Assembly: GCA_007127625.1 (NCBI GenBank)
Contig: SKYZ01000377.1
Coordinates: 1 to 9,525, forward strand
Length of the DNA stretch: 9,525 nucleotides
Direction of reading: 5' to 3'
Source of the DNA: Aquisalimonas sp.
GTDB lineage: Bacteria; Pseudomonadota; Gammaproteobacteria; Nitrococcales; Aquisalimonadaceae
A model generated the notes under the pieces. That model was not told where the DNA came from and searched no databases. It saw only the letters and a list, made by a program, of their open reading frames with translations. The translations under genes were made by a program, and so were the position numbers. The stretch's first letter is position 1, and each line of letters starts with the position of its first letter. Shown here one piece after another: positions 1 through 7,495 of the stretch.

Positions 1-650
1 CGGAGTTCGTGCAACGCTTCAAACGGGAGGGTATCCGCTGGTTTGCAACCGCAACCACCCTGACCGAGGCGAAGCAGGCCGAGGCTGCCGGAGCCGATGC
101 AGTCATTGCCCAGGGGTTCGAGGCCGGCGGCCATCGCGGCTCCTTTGACCCTGCCCGCGGTGAGCGCCAATCCGTGGGGCTGTTTGCTCTGCTGCCCCGT
201 CTCGCCGACCATCTGGACGTACCGATCATCGCGGCAGGCGGTATTGCGGACGGGCGCGGTGTCGCCGCCGCGCTGACCCTGGGCGCGAGTGCAGCCATCA
301 TGGGAACGGGGTTCCTCCGTTGCCCGGAGGCGCAAACGCATCCCGCTTGGGCCGATGCGCTGGCGGATCTGGAGCCGGAGAACACGGCACTCACCCGCGC
401 TTTTACCGGCCGGGCCGGTCGATCCATCCTCACTGCCTTCGTCGATGCCATGGCTACACCCGAGGCACCGGATCCGCTGCCGTACCCGATACAGCGCAAT
501 CTGACCGGGCCCATGAAACAGGCCGGGGCGACTGCAGCCGATGTGCATCGCATGCAGGCATGGGCCGGACAGTCGGCGGCAATGGCCTCATCGCGACCGG
601 CGGGGGAGTTGCTTGGACACTTGTGGAGCGACGCGAAAGCGATGCTGTAA
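1..650 (+). CDS. Nitronate monooxygenase (2-nitropropane dioxygenase family), 5'-truncated by window edge
   Basis: This is the C-terminal part (about 215 residues) of an FMN-dependent TIM-barrel flavoenzyme that oxidises alkyl nitronates such as propionate 3-nitronate to carbonyl compounds and nitrite/nitrate. The reading frame is open from base 3 with no stop upstream, so the true start lies off the left edge and the GTG at base 9 is internal. Family hallmarks are visible. [17 protein letters not shown] is the class I glycine-rich segment with the His thought to be the catalytic base. [19 protein letters not shown] followed by [13 protein letters not shown] forms the phosphate-binding end of the barrel. 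The later TGRAGRSI segment is typical of the C-terminal part of the family. The gene ends in TAA at 648-650 and converges on the chemoreceptor gene, so it is not part of that unit. A related FMN oxidoreductase such as an enoyl-ACP reductase of the FabK type is the main alternative, but EAGGHRG favours nitronate monooxygenase. Confidence 0.9.
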   Translation, partial: EFVQRFKREGIRWFATATTLTEAKQAEAAGADAVIAQGFEAGGHRGSFDPARGERQSVGLFALLPRLADHLDVPIIAAGGIADGRGVAAALTLGASAAIMGTGFLRCPEAQTHPAWADALADLEPENTALTRAFTGRAGRSILTAFVDAMATPEAPDPLPYPIQRNLTGPMKQAGATAADVHRMQAWAGQSAAMASSRPAGELLGHLWSDAKAML

Positions 651-805
651 CCACGTGGCCGTCCTCCGTGCGGATACAACACTCCTCTCGGGGCGATAAC
701 CACGTTCTACCGTGCGACATGCACTGCGGTCACTGGACTCCGGTGGCTTGCTTGGCGCCGTTACAAGTCCCATCGGTCCGGGGCGGCCTTCTACCCGAAT
801 GCTTA
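651..805. other. Convergent intergenic spacer
   Basis: This stretch of about 155 nt separates two gene 3' ends that point at each other. It starts with the perfect 8-bp palindrome CCACGTGG (651-658) directly after the oxidase stop. I found no GC-rich hairpin followed by a T-run on either strand, so transcription end sites here are not visible. A weak imperfect stem around 731-745 (CACTG/CGGTG, 5-nt loop) lacks a U-tract. Open frames across it on both strands look like spurious extensions: they show no recognisable protein motif. Confidence 0.6.
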
Positions 806-2857
806 TCATTGACTCCGCTCGTTGCGGGAGACGGCAAACTGCTTTGCCTGGCCTTGGAGTTCGGCCGCCAGACGGGCTAGTTCATCGCTTGCACCCGTCA
901 CCTGCTCGGCACCGCTCGCCGCCTCTTCAGCCAGTTCACGGATGCTGACAATGCTTCGGTTCATCTCCTCACTGGCGCTGCTCTGCTCCTCCGCTGCGGA
1001 AGCAATCTGAGTGTTCATGTCATCGATTCTGGCGACAGATCCGGTAATCGACTCCAGCGCCCGTGCCGCCTCATTCGCCTGCTGGTTGCCTGCTTGGGCC
1101 CTCTCACGGCTTACTTCCATCACCTCTACTGCTTCACCGACACTGGCTTGCAAGCGGTGGATCGTCTCCCGAATCTGTGTTGTTGATTCCTGGGTGCGGG
1201 ATGCCAGGTTGCGGACCTCCTCCGCGACAACAGAGAAACCACGCCCGGTTTCCCCCGCCCGCGCCGCCTCGATGGCAGCATTCAGCGCTAGCAGGTTGGT
1301 CTGCTCGGCGATACCGTTAATGACATCCAACACCGTGCTGATATTGTCAGTCTCGGTCGATACACGACGGATCGCCTCTCCTGCGTTCTCGACATCCGAG
1401 GCAAGGGACGCGATGGATTCGGAAGCCGTCCTTACCACCCCCAATCCGCTTGTCGCCTCTGTGCCGGTGCTGTTCGTGGCTTCTGCCGCTACACTCGCAT
1501 TCCGCGCCACGTCCTGAACCGTTGTGGTCATCTCGTTCATCGCGGTCGCCACCTGTTCGGTTTCCTGCCGCTGGTGGTCCACGTTGTTCGAACTCTCCCG
1601 CGCCGCAGTCGCCAGTTCCTCGGAAGCAGAAGCGAGCTGACTGGTCGCGGAAGTCAGTTGCTGGATGATCCCTTCAAAGGACTCCGCCATCGTATTGAAG
1701 CCGTTAACGATGGTGCGCATCTCATCGCGGCTCCTGGGCTCCAGCCGCGTCGTGAGGTCCCCACGCGCGAGGGCCTGGCTCGCCCCGGCGACCGCTTGAA
1801 TATTGGTCTGAATCGAGCGATACAGGCCAGCAAAGAGGTATGCCAGAAGCCCCAGCGTCGCCACCGTTACGGCGACAGAGACATTGCGGATCCGTGTTGC
1901 CTGCTCGATGCGTTCAATAAACAGGCCGTCCAGCGCTGGCACAACGGCATCGTAGAGATCGAAAGCTTCGCTGATGGCACCGGTCGCCGCATCGAAGATC
2001 TGCTCGCTTTCCACATGAATCGTTTCCGTAGCCAGCAGTTCATCATTCAGTAAGGCTGAAAGGGTTTCGACCGCGGAAGCAGTGCTGCTGATGTAACCGC
2101 CTAGTTGCTCGGTGAGCGCGGGATTGGCCCTTTCCGCCGACTCCAGACCTTGAGTCAGACTCGTATTCTGCTGCTCCATGTTGTTGGTCAGGACTGCCAG
2201 CCTCGTACGTTGATCGCCTTCGAGTGTTCCGTTTGCTGCCGCGGCAGCACCAACCGCCCGACTTTGCCCCATGATTTCGGTCAGAATGAGCAAGCGGTTC
2301 ACCACCGCATCACCCAGATAGTAAGTATCCAATTGCGGATCTAGCGTGATATTGGAAGCGTCGGCAGCCTGCCCGATCAACTCGATTACTTCGGCGATAA
2401 TGGCCGTGTGCTGTTCGAAACTCTGCTGGACGCTAAGGTCTGCCGCACGCGCACGGATGTCTTCCCACTGGCGTTCGATCCGGTCGATCCGATTGCCTGT
2501 ATCGAGGTTGTCACCAATCCGGTCATCAACCTCCCGAAGGTCGGTGAGGGTATGGTCCACCCGGTTGCGAATGCTCTGTACCCGCTCCCTGGCAGCTTCG
2601 TCTCCTCCTAGTATTGCCGCCATCACACCCCGGTGCTGCTGGAGGTATTCCACCGGTTGCCTTGCTGCCCCTATGTAGGCAAGCCCATGCCGTTCAGCCT
2701 CGACGAAGCGGATGGTGTTGTTCTGCTCCTGAATGAGTAACGCGCTCAAGACCACGAGGGGGCCAAGAATCAAGGCGAAAAGAAGCCCGAATTTGGCAGG
2801 AAATTGCATCCGGTCCATCAGCCGAACGGCTGGTCGAAGAAACGTATCGGTATTCAT
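806..2857 (-). CDS. Methyl-accepting chemotaxis protein with bimodular helical periplasmic sensor
   Basis: This 683-residue transmembrane chemoreceptor senses an extracytoplasmic signal and controls the CheA kinase. Order: TM1 at about 23-43; an all-helical periplasmic domain at about 44-324; TM2 at about 326-346; HAMP at about 347-400; and a long cytoplasmic coiled-coil hairpin to the C-terminus. The hairpin tip (about 515-553) carries the near-invariant [19 protein letters not shown] and [15 protein letters not shown]. The flank [13 protein letters not shown] resembles the 40-heptad class seen in PctA. The sensor holds QQHRG at 73-77 and TEIMGQSRA at 193-201, resembling NIT or four-helix-bundle sensors; the ligand is not readable. 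No C-terminal CheR/CheB-tethering pentapeptide is present (it ends SRNERSQ). ATG at 2857 is chosen over an upstream in-frame codon because GGAGAAG lies 4 nt before it and the extra 17 residues would overlap the preceding gene. The gene follows the GGDEF-EAL gene by 41 nt and ends in tandem stops TGA TAA. Confidence 0.95.
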   Translation of the reverse strand: MNTDTFLRPAVRLMDRMQFPAKFGLLFALILGPLVVLSALLIQEQNNTIRFVEAERHGLAYIGAARQPVEYLQQHRGVMAAILGGDEAARERVQSIRNRVDHTLTDLREVDDRIGDNLDTGNRIDRIERQWEDIRARAADLSVQQSFEQHTAIIAEVIELIGQAADASNITLDPQLDTYYLGDAVVNRLLILTEIMGQSRAVGAAAAANGTLEGDQRTRLAVLTNNMEQQNTSLTQGLESAERANPALTEQLGGYISSTASAVETLSALLNDELLATETIHVESEQIFDAATGAISEAFDLYDAVVPALDGLFIERIEQATRIRNVSVAVTVATLGLLAYLFAGLYRSIQTNIQAVAGASQALARGDLTTRLEPRSRDEMRTIVNGFNTMAESFEGIIQQLTSATSQLASASEELATAARESSNNVDHQRQETEQVATAMNEMTTTVQDVARNASVAAEATNSTGTEATSGLGVVRTASESIASLASDVENAGEAIRRVSTETDNISTVLDVINGIAEQTNLLALNAAIEAARAGETGRGFSVVAEEVRNLASRTQESTTQIRETIHRLQASVGEAVEVMEVSRERAQAGNQQANEAARALESITGSVARIDDMNTQIASAAEEQSSASEEMNRSIVSIRELAEEAASGAEQVTGASDELARLAAELQGQAKQFAVSRNERSQ

Positions 2858-2861
2858 GGTT

Positions 2862-2868
2862 CTTCTCC
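2862..2868 (-). promoter_or_regulatory. Ribosome binding site that sets the chemoreceptor start
   Basis: GGAGAAG on the minus strand lies 4 nt before the ATG at 2857 (GGAG itself is 7 nt away). It supports the MNTDTF start. The alternative upstream in-frame start at 2908 would lie inside the end of the preceding gene. Confidence 0.7.
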
Positions 2869-2898
2869 GTACCTGTTGTTGTTCGAGTCCGCTGCCGC

Positions 2899-5670
2899 CT
2901 AGTTCCACGCGCTGCAGAGTTCGTCGATGATCTCCGGTTCACCGGCAAGATAGTCCTGAAGTGGCATCGGCCGGCCTACGGCGTAGCCCTGGGCATAGTC
3001 GATCCGCAGCTTGCGCAGCGCATCAAGGGTTGCTTGGTCTTCCACGAATTCCGCGGTAACGGCAACGCCAAGTACTTTGGCGATGTGGCCCACCGACTCG
3101 ATCATGGCTCGATCGAACGGATCGCTGGTCAGGTTGCGCACGAATGAGCCGTCGATCTTGATCTGCTGAATCGGCAAATTCTTCAGGTAGGTGAGCGACG
3201 ACAACCCTGTACCGAAATCGTCCAACGCAAATGAGTAACCTTGATCAATCAGAGGCTGAATGAGCTCAAGCACGGTATCGATGTTGCCGACTGCCGCGGT
3301 TTCGGTGATCTCGAAACAGAGAGTCTCGGGCCGAATCTTGTATTCTTGGGACTGCTTGCATATGAAGCGGGGCAGGTCGCTGTCGGAAAGCGACAAGCCC
3401 GACAAGTTGAGATTAAGCACGGTGTCTTCTTGCTTGATCTCACTGCTGGCTAATGCCTCGCATGCGTTCCGGATGACCCAGCGGTCAACGTCGGCCATCA
3501 GGTTGTAACGTTCCGCAGCCGGAATAAACGCCATGGGTGGAGCAAGCGTCCCGTTACGCATGCGCAGTCTCACCAGGATCTCCACGCGTTTCGGAAGACC
3601 TGGCCGGAGGGGCAACAAGGGCTGGCAGTAGAGTTCAAGACGCTTCTCGCGAAGGGCATCCGTGATTTCGGTAACCCAATGCATCTCGCTTTGCTGCTGA
3701 GATAACTCCGCATCATCCGGGTGAAAGACTCGAATGCGATTCCGTCCTGTGGCTTTGGCCGCATAACACGCTGCGTCCGCCTGACTTAGAAGCTCCGACT
3801 GGCTGGCGCTTAAGTAAGTAATGGGGGTTGCGCCAATGCTTACGCTGATCTCGAATATCTTTCTTTCCCAATTGAACCGGAATGCGCGGAGCGTTCTGCG
3901 CACCTCTTCCAGAACCTCCATGGCTTTCTCCATGGAGCAGTTATTCAGAAGTAGCGCAAACTCGTCGCCACCGAGCCTTGCCAAAGTATCGGAATCGCGG
4001 ATCCGCTTGCGCAGGAGGAAGGTGATCTGCCGCAGCATCCGATCACCTGCGGCGTGGCCACAGGTGTCATTGACCACTTTGAACTGATCCAGGTCGAGGT
4101 ACGCCAACACATGGTGACTGCCGTCGGCGCGAGCATCCTCAACCGCGCTCTGCAGTCGCCGCTCGAATTCACGACGATTGATGAGACCCGTGAGAGCGTC
4201 CCGGGTGGCGTGATACGAGAGCAAATGTTCCGCCTGACCCGATGCGTCGGTCGAATAGAACACCACGACGCAGCCGACGACGTTGGCATCACGGTCTCTG
4301 ATCGGCGCCGCCGAATCCTCGATCCCAACTCGCCGACCGTCTCGACGCACGAGCACGTGCCCGTTAGTCAGGCCAACGACGTGTCCTTCCCGCAGGCAGG
4401 TGCCGATGGGGTCAACGAGCGAGGCGTGCAGGGTGTTCTGCACGTGCAATATCTCGCTGCTAAGCCGGCCTTTGGCTTCAGCTGTGCTCCAGCCCGTGAG
4501 TTCCTCGGCGACCGGGTTCAGGTACTCGACGTGGCCACTGCTGTCGGTGGTGATGACCGCATCACCGATGGAATCGAGCGTGGTTTCGGCCAACTCTTTC
4601 TGGAGGAAAAGCGCGTTGGCGTTGTTGCGCACTTGCACCATACTGCTTGCCGCCAAGAGGCTGGCTAAAAGGGCAAACAACGAAAACCCTCCGAACGCCA
4701 AGGCGTCATGGCGTGCCAAACTATCGACTTGGGCCTCCGTCACGTCAGACACGACGCGTGACGTTCCAATGACCTCATCAATCGCCGCGGTTGCAGCGTC
4801 ATACCATTCAAGAGATTCCATGGGATATGTTCCGGTATCACCGTCGGCGAGCATGGCCTTGAGGTCCGGCTTGAAACGGGCCTCCAAAGTCTCTTCTATC
4901 GTATCGAGATGAGCGAGTAGGCGATTACTTGTCTCGGGCATATTCCGGAGCAGCAGGAGTTCATCCACCGTCTTATCGATCACCGATAGATTGCTTTTGA
5001 TCAGACGCATCTGCGCGGGTGGAAGCGGGGCGCCTGTGCCGGAATGGAAAGAGAGGATGGCGCGGATCTGCCCCATCATTTCGGAGATCCGCCATGCAGA
5101 TCGCTGTACCGAGGAATTGAGCTGTGTAACCTCGATCGGGGCGTCCGCGCTCAAAAGGATCTGACGGCTCAACGAAGCCCCCGCATCGATGACCTGGGTC
5201 GCCGCGTCGAACCACTCGTCAGCCTCGATCTGACGACGTCCCGTATCGATACTTTGATCGGCCAAAGCCCGTGCCTCTTGTAAAGCCTTCCATGCGGCCT
5301 CGGCACGGGTTCTGTGTACCTCAATGGCGGAGGTGGCCGAACTGACTGAAAGGTTCCCTGCTAATGTAAGAGCATCGCGCCAGTACTGATCGCCGGTGGT
5401 GCGTGCTCGTTGCAGTTTCGCAAGCGCCTCGGGTGATACCTCACCACCAAGTGCCGCCGACGTCAGGCCACGTTCTCTGGCCTGATGCGCGGAAGCCCGG
5501 AGGAGTTCATCGGTAACTTGATTCGCAGTCTGCAATTGTTGCGCTTTCGCATGAGACGAATACGCTTGCCACGCGAGCACCGCGGTCATGCCCACGAGCA
5601 TCAAGCCTGCAATGGCAACGGAGACATTGATCAAATTGTTAGTGAAAAAGCCACGTAAATTCGGTCGCAT
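2899..5670 (-). CDS. Membrane-bound sensor-PAS-GGDEF-EAL protein (dual diguanylate cyclase/c-di-GMP phosphodiesterase)
   Basis: This 923-residue inner-membrane enzyme has catalytic motifs for making and degrading c-di-GMP. Order: TM1 at about 15-35; helical periplasmic sensor at about 38-322; TM2 at about 325-345; PAS at about 358-475; GGDEF at about 485-650; EAL at about 668-910. The cyclase looks intact: DLDQFK at 526-531, NDTCGH, and GGDEF at 567-571. The RxxD inhibitory site (R558, D561) sits exactly five residues before GGDEF, predicting product feedback. The EAL half keeps the expected metal and catalytic residues: E697 (as EIL), N755, E787, D817/D818, K838, E874 and Q894. The sensor has [16 protein letters not shown] near 61-76 and SEMMGQIRA at 196-204, NIT-like and matching the downstream chemoreceptor. 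It lies 33 nt after the Aer-like gene. Which activity dominates cannot be read from sequence. The start could equally be GTG at 5673, one codon upstream. Confidence 0.95.
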   Translation of the reverse strand: MRPNLRGFFTNNLINVSVAIAGLMLVGMTAVLAWQAYSSHAKAQQLQTANQVTDELLRASAHQARERGLTSAALGGEVSPEALAKLQRARTTGDQYWRDALTLAGNLSVSSATSAIEVHRTRAEAAWKALQEARALADQSIDTGRRQIEADEWFDAATQVIDAGASLSRQILLSADAPIEVTQLNSSVQRSAWRISEMMGQIRAILSFHSGTGAPLPPAQMRLIKSNLSVIDKTVDELLLLRNMPETSNRLLAHLDTIEETLEARFKPDLKAMLADGDTGTYPMESLEWYDAATAAIDEVIGTSRVVSDVTEAQVDSLARHDALAFGGFSLFALLASLLAASSMVQVRNNANALFLQKELAETTLDSIGDAVITTDSSGHVEYLNPVAEELTGWSTAEAKGRLSSEILHVQNTLHASLVDPIGTCLREGHVVGLTNGHVLVRRDGRRVGIEDSAAPIRDRDANVVGCVVVFYSTDASGQAEHLLSYHATRDALTGLINRREFERRLQSAVEDARADGSHHVLAYLDLDQFKVVNDTCGHAAGDRMLRQITFLLRKRIRDSDTLARLGGDEFALLLNNCSMEKAMEVLEEVRRTLRAFRFNWERKIFEISVSIGATPITYLSASQSELLSQADAACYAAKATGRNRIRVFHPDDAELSQQQSEMHWVTEITDALREKRLELYCQPLLPLRPGLPKRVEILVRLRMRNGTLAPPMAFIPAAERYNLMADVDRWVIRNACEALASSEIKQEDTVLNLNLSGLSLSDSDLPRFICKQSQEYKIRPETLCFEITETAAVGNIDTVLELIQPLIDQGYSFALDDFGTGLSSLTYLKNLPIQQIKIDGSFVRNLTSDPFDRAMIESVGHIAKVLGVAVTAEFVEDQATLDALRKLRIDYAQGYAVGRPMPLQDYLAGEPEIIDELCSAWN

Positions 5671-5677
5671 CACGTCA

Positions 5678-5685
5678 CCCCTCCC
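5678..5685 (-). promoter_or_regulatory. Ribosome binding site of the membrane GGDEF-EAL gene
   Basis: GGGAGGGG on the minus strand. The GGAGG core (5684-5680) is 9 nt from the ATG at 5670 and 6 nt from the overlapping in-frame GTG at 5673. Both spacings are workable, so the start is ambiguous by one codon; ATG is preferred as the stronger initiator. Confidence 0.65.
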
Positions 5686-5703
5686 ATCGCGGTCCCTAGC
5701 TTC

Positions 5704-7293
5704 CTAGCAACCCGCAAACCGCTTTGTCAGACCCGCGGTACGCTGAATTTCCTCGCCCAGCACAACCATCCGCTCCTTGGCCAGCTTCGTATTCCGCTGC
5801 ACATCGCCAGCCAGTTGATCGATAGTACTGATGGTCTGATTCACCTCTTCGGCAGCAACGCTTTGCTCCTCGGTCGCGCTTGCAATCTGGTGAGTGAAGT
5901 CTCGAATCGATGCCACACCGGCATGGATGTTCCGCAACGCATCGTGCGACTCGTCGGCGCAGGTAAGGGTCCCGGTCGCAACCTCGTAACTCTCATCCAT
6001 CGCGGTTACCGCCTTCGTCGACTGTTGGCGGATGGACTCAACAATTCCCTGAATCTCCGTCGTGGATTGCGAGGTGCGAAGCGCAAGAGCCCTCACTTCA
6101 TCCGCGACCACGGAAAACCCGCGGCCAGCCTCGCCGGCTCTAGCGGCCTCGATGGCAGCGTTCAGAGCGAGGAGGTTCGTCTGCGCGGTAATTCCCTGGA
6201 TCAGAGTCAGTGCCGTTTCGATTCCCTGTGTCTCCTGGACCAACTCCTTGATCACCGCGCTGGCATCCTGCACCCGGGCAGCGAGTTCACGCACGGCATG
6301 CGGACTTTGCTCGACAGTCTCCATCCCGCTTTCCGTCTGTTCAGTAATCTCCCTGGCCCTGGTGGCCCCGTCAGAAACATTGGAGGTGACTTGCTGAACC
6401 GCCTGCGACATTTCCTCCATCGCCGTAGCTGCCTGCTGCGTTCGGGACATCTGGTCAAAGGCAATCGAATGTCCCTGGTCAATGGCCGAGGAGGTTGTCC
6501 CGGCCTCCGCGTCGATTACCCTGATCGTGTCGCTGAGGCGCTTGGACACTGCCTGGAGTTCGGTCTTCAATTGCAAGAGCGCAAGGCCGATCCGCGACTC
6601 TTCATCGTGCTTTCCGAAGTAGATCTTCTCGGCCAGAGGATCGTCGACCAGGTCCGTCGCGGCAGCAATCGCCGCCGAAACGGGGTGCAGTGCGAGTGAT
6701 AATCCCGCAAGAAAGATGCAGACCGCGACCGCGAACCCCACGAGCTGCGCCAGGGGAGTAGAGATCGCGGCAGCGACGATCAACGGGACCAGTACCGCGC
6801 CAAAGAGCAATGCAAGGCGGGTCTGCACGCCGAACGTCAGCCGCGGTCGCGGCGGCGGCTCAATAGCCCCCTTATCCGGCTCCCTGCTACTGAGGTGGTG
6901 GTACAACTTCGTGGCTCTCGCGACAGCGGCCTCATCGGGCTCTTGCCGTACCGACTGCAGTTCTCGCAGGTTCCCCTCATCGTCGAGAATCGGAGTCACG
7001 TAGGCGTGGACCCAGTAGTGGTCTCCGCTCTTGCAACGATTCTTGACGATGCCCATCCAGGACTTGCCGCTTTTCAGCGCTCGCCAGAAACTCTCGAATG
7101 CCGTTCGGGGCATGTCCGGATGGCGAATCACATTGTGCGGCTGGCCGAGCAGCTCTTCATTGGAAAAGCCACTTACGTCGAGAAACTCCTGATTGACATA
7201 CGTGATCCGACCCTTGGGGTCGGTGGTAGAGAGGATGTTCGCGTTCGGGCCGAGTGATACGCGGTCCTGTGTAACTGGCTGGTTGAGGCGCAT
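5704..7293 (-). CDS. Aer-like PAS chemoreceptor (aerotaxis/redox sensor)
   Basis: This 529-residue receptor matches the Aer family, which senses the redox state through FAD bound to an N-terminal cytoplasmic PAS domain and signals to CheA. PAS spans about 15-120. It contains NVIRHPDMP (R57, H58, D60, positions critical for FAD binding in E. coli Aer as I recall) and [20 protein letters not shown], both Aer signatures. A proline-rich linker (about 144-151, PPPRPR) leads to two adjacent hydrophobic segments at about 157-178 and 182-201, separated by a few residues, which anchor it without a periplasmic domain. A poorly conserved HAMP-like stretch follows (about 202-255), then the signalling hairpin with [19 protein letters not shown] and [15 protein letters not shown] around 370-404. 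There is no CheR/CheB pentapeptide (it ends KRFAGC). ATG at 7293 has GGAGG 8 nt upstream. It is the first gene of the likely three-gene operon. Confidence 0.93.
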   Translation of the reverse strand: MRLNQPVTQDRVSLGPNANILSTTDPKGRITYVNQEFLDVSGFSNEELLGQPHNVIRHPDMPRTAFESFWRALKSGKSWMGIVKNRCKSGDHYWVHAYVTPILDDEGNLRELQSVRQEPDEAAVARATKLYHHLSSREPDKGAIEPPPRPRLTFGVQTRLALLFGAVLVPLIVAAAISTPLAQLVGFAVAVCIFLAGLSLALHPVSAAIAAATDLVDDPLAEKIYFGKHDEESRIGLALLQLKTELQAVSKRLSDTIRVIDAEAGTTSSAIDQGHSIAFDQMSRTQQAATAMEEMSQAVQQVTSNVSDGATRAREITEQTESGMETVEQSPHAVRELAARVQDASAVIKELVQETQGIETALTLIQGITAQTNLLALNAAIEAARAGEAGRGFSVVADEVRALALRTSQSTTEIQGIVESIRQQSTKAVTAMDESYEVATGTLTCADESHDALRNIHAGVASIRDFTHQIASATEEQSVAAEEVNQTISTIDQLAGDVQRNTKLAKERMVVLGEEIQRTAGLTKRFAGC

Positions 7294-7392
7294 GCGCTGA
7301 CCCTCCTACCCAAGATTCCGTGTTGCCTCCGGTTCTCTGGAATCTGCCCCGGAGACGCAGGTCATGGACGCTCACGGCGTTGTCCACGAATG

Positions 7393-7409
7393 AACCAGCG
7401 GGGGTAGGG
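7393..7409 (-). promoter_or_regulatory. Shared leader motif, copy 1 (candidate regulator site)
   Basis: The + strand reads AACCAGCGGGGGTAGGG; the coding-strand core is CCCTACCCCCG. It lies 100-116 nt upstream of the Aer-like ATG. The same 11-base core with a matching AACCA flank occurs upstream of the soluble GGDEF-EAL gene. The copy overlaps a 6-bp inverted repeat (ACCAGC...GCTGGT, 9-nt loop). No regulator is assigned. Confidence 0.35.
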
Positions 7410-7436
7410 CTGGTCGTGCTCTTGTGCGCGCAGAAG

Positions 7437-7444
7437 TTGTCGGC
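7437..7444 (-). promoter_or_regulatory. Weak candidate FliA (sigma-28) -10 element
   Basis: The minus strand reads GCCGACAA, seven of eight matches to the E. coli sigma-28 -10 consensus GCCGATAA, about 144 nt upstream of the Aer-like start. At the standard 15-nt spacing the -35 position reads TTAT rather than TAAA, so the element is only half supported. Chemoreceptor genes are commonly in the FliA regulon, which is why it is listed. Confidence 0.2.
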
Positions 7445-7458
7445 AACCTTGCGCTGAA

Positions 7459-7493
7459 CATAAATAATGAGAACGTTGGGCATTTGCCCAACG
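7459..7493 (-). terminator. Rho-independent terminator of the soluble PAS-GGDEF-EAL gene
   Basis: A perfect 8-bp stem CGTTGGGC/GCCCAACG with a 4-nt loop (7474-7493) is followed on the minus strand by the T-rich tract TTCTCATTATTTATG. The stem begins two bases after the TGA stop codon. The tract is interrupted by A, C and G, so termination may be partial. It separates the soluble enzyme's transcript from the Aer-like operon. Confidence 0.72.
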
Positions 7494-7495
7494 AT

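Larger units (their letters stand above)
7294..7473 (-). promoter_or_regulatory. Leader/promoter region of the Aer-like operon
   Basis: About 180 nt separate the Aer-like start codon from the terminator stem of the upstream gene. Because that gene appears to be terminated, the promoter for the three-gene operon should lie here. The region contains an ACCAGC/GCTGGT inverted repeat (7394-7399 and 7409-7414), a CCCTACCCCCG motif shared with the other leader, and a sigma-28-like -10 element. I find no convincing sigma-70 -35/-10 pair and no GG-N10-GC sigma-54 element. Confidence 0.5.

Noticed and set aside
651..658. Palindrome CCACGTGG after the oxidase stop, considered as a terminator
   Set aside because: It has no loop and no T-tract, so it cannot act as an intrinsic terminator as it stands. 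An 8-bp palindrome alone is weak evidence for an operator.
320..880. + strand open frame running out of the oxidase gene across the convergent spacer
   Set aside because: It overlaps conserved nitronate monooxygenase coding sequence in another frame and its product is composition-driven, without family motifs.
4054..4912. Two overlapping + strand open frames of about 205 codons opposite the PAS-GGDEF region
   Set aside because: They lie entirely within the membrane GGDEF-EAL gene, on the opposite strand, and have no recognisable domain. They are shadows of the real gene.
5815..6699. Long + strand open frame (294 codons) opposite the Aer-like receptor
   Set aside because: It is antisense to strongly conserved chemoreceptor sequence, and its translation shows no known motif. 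Long antisense frames are common in GC-rich DNA.
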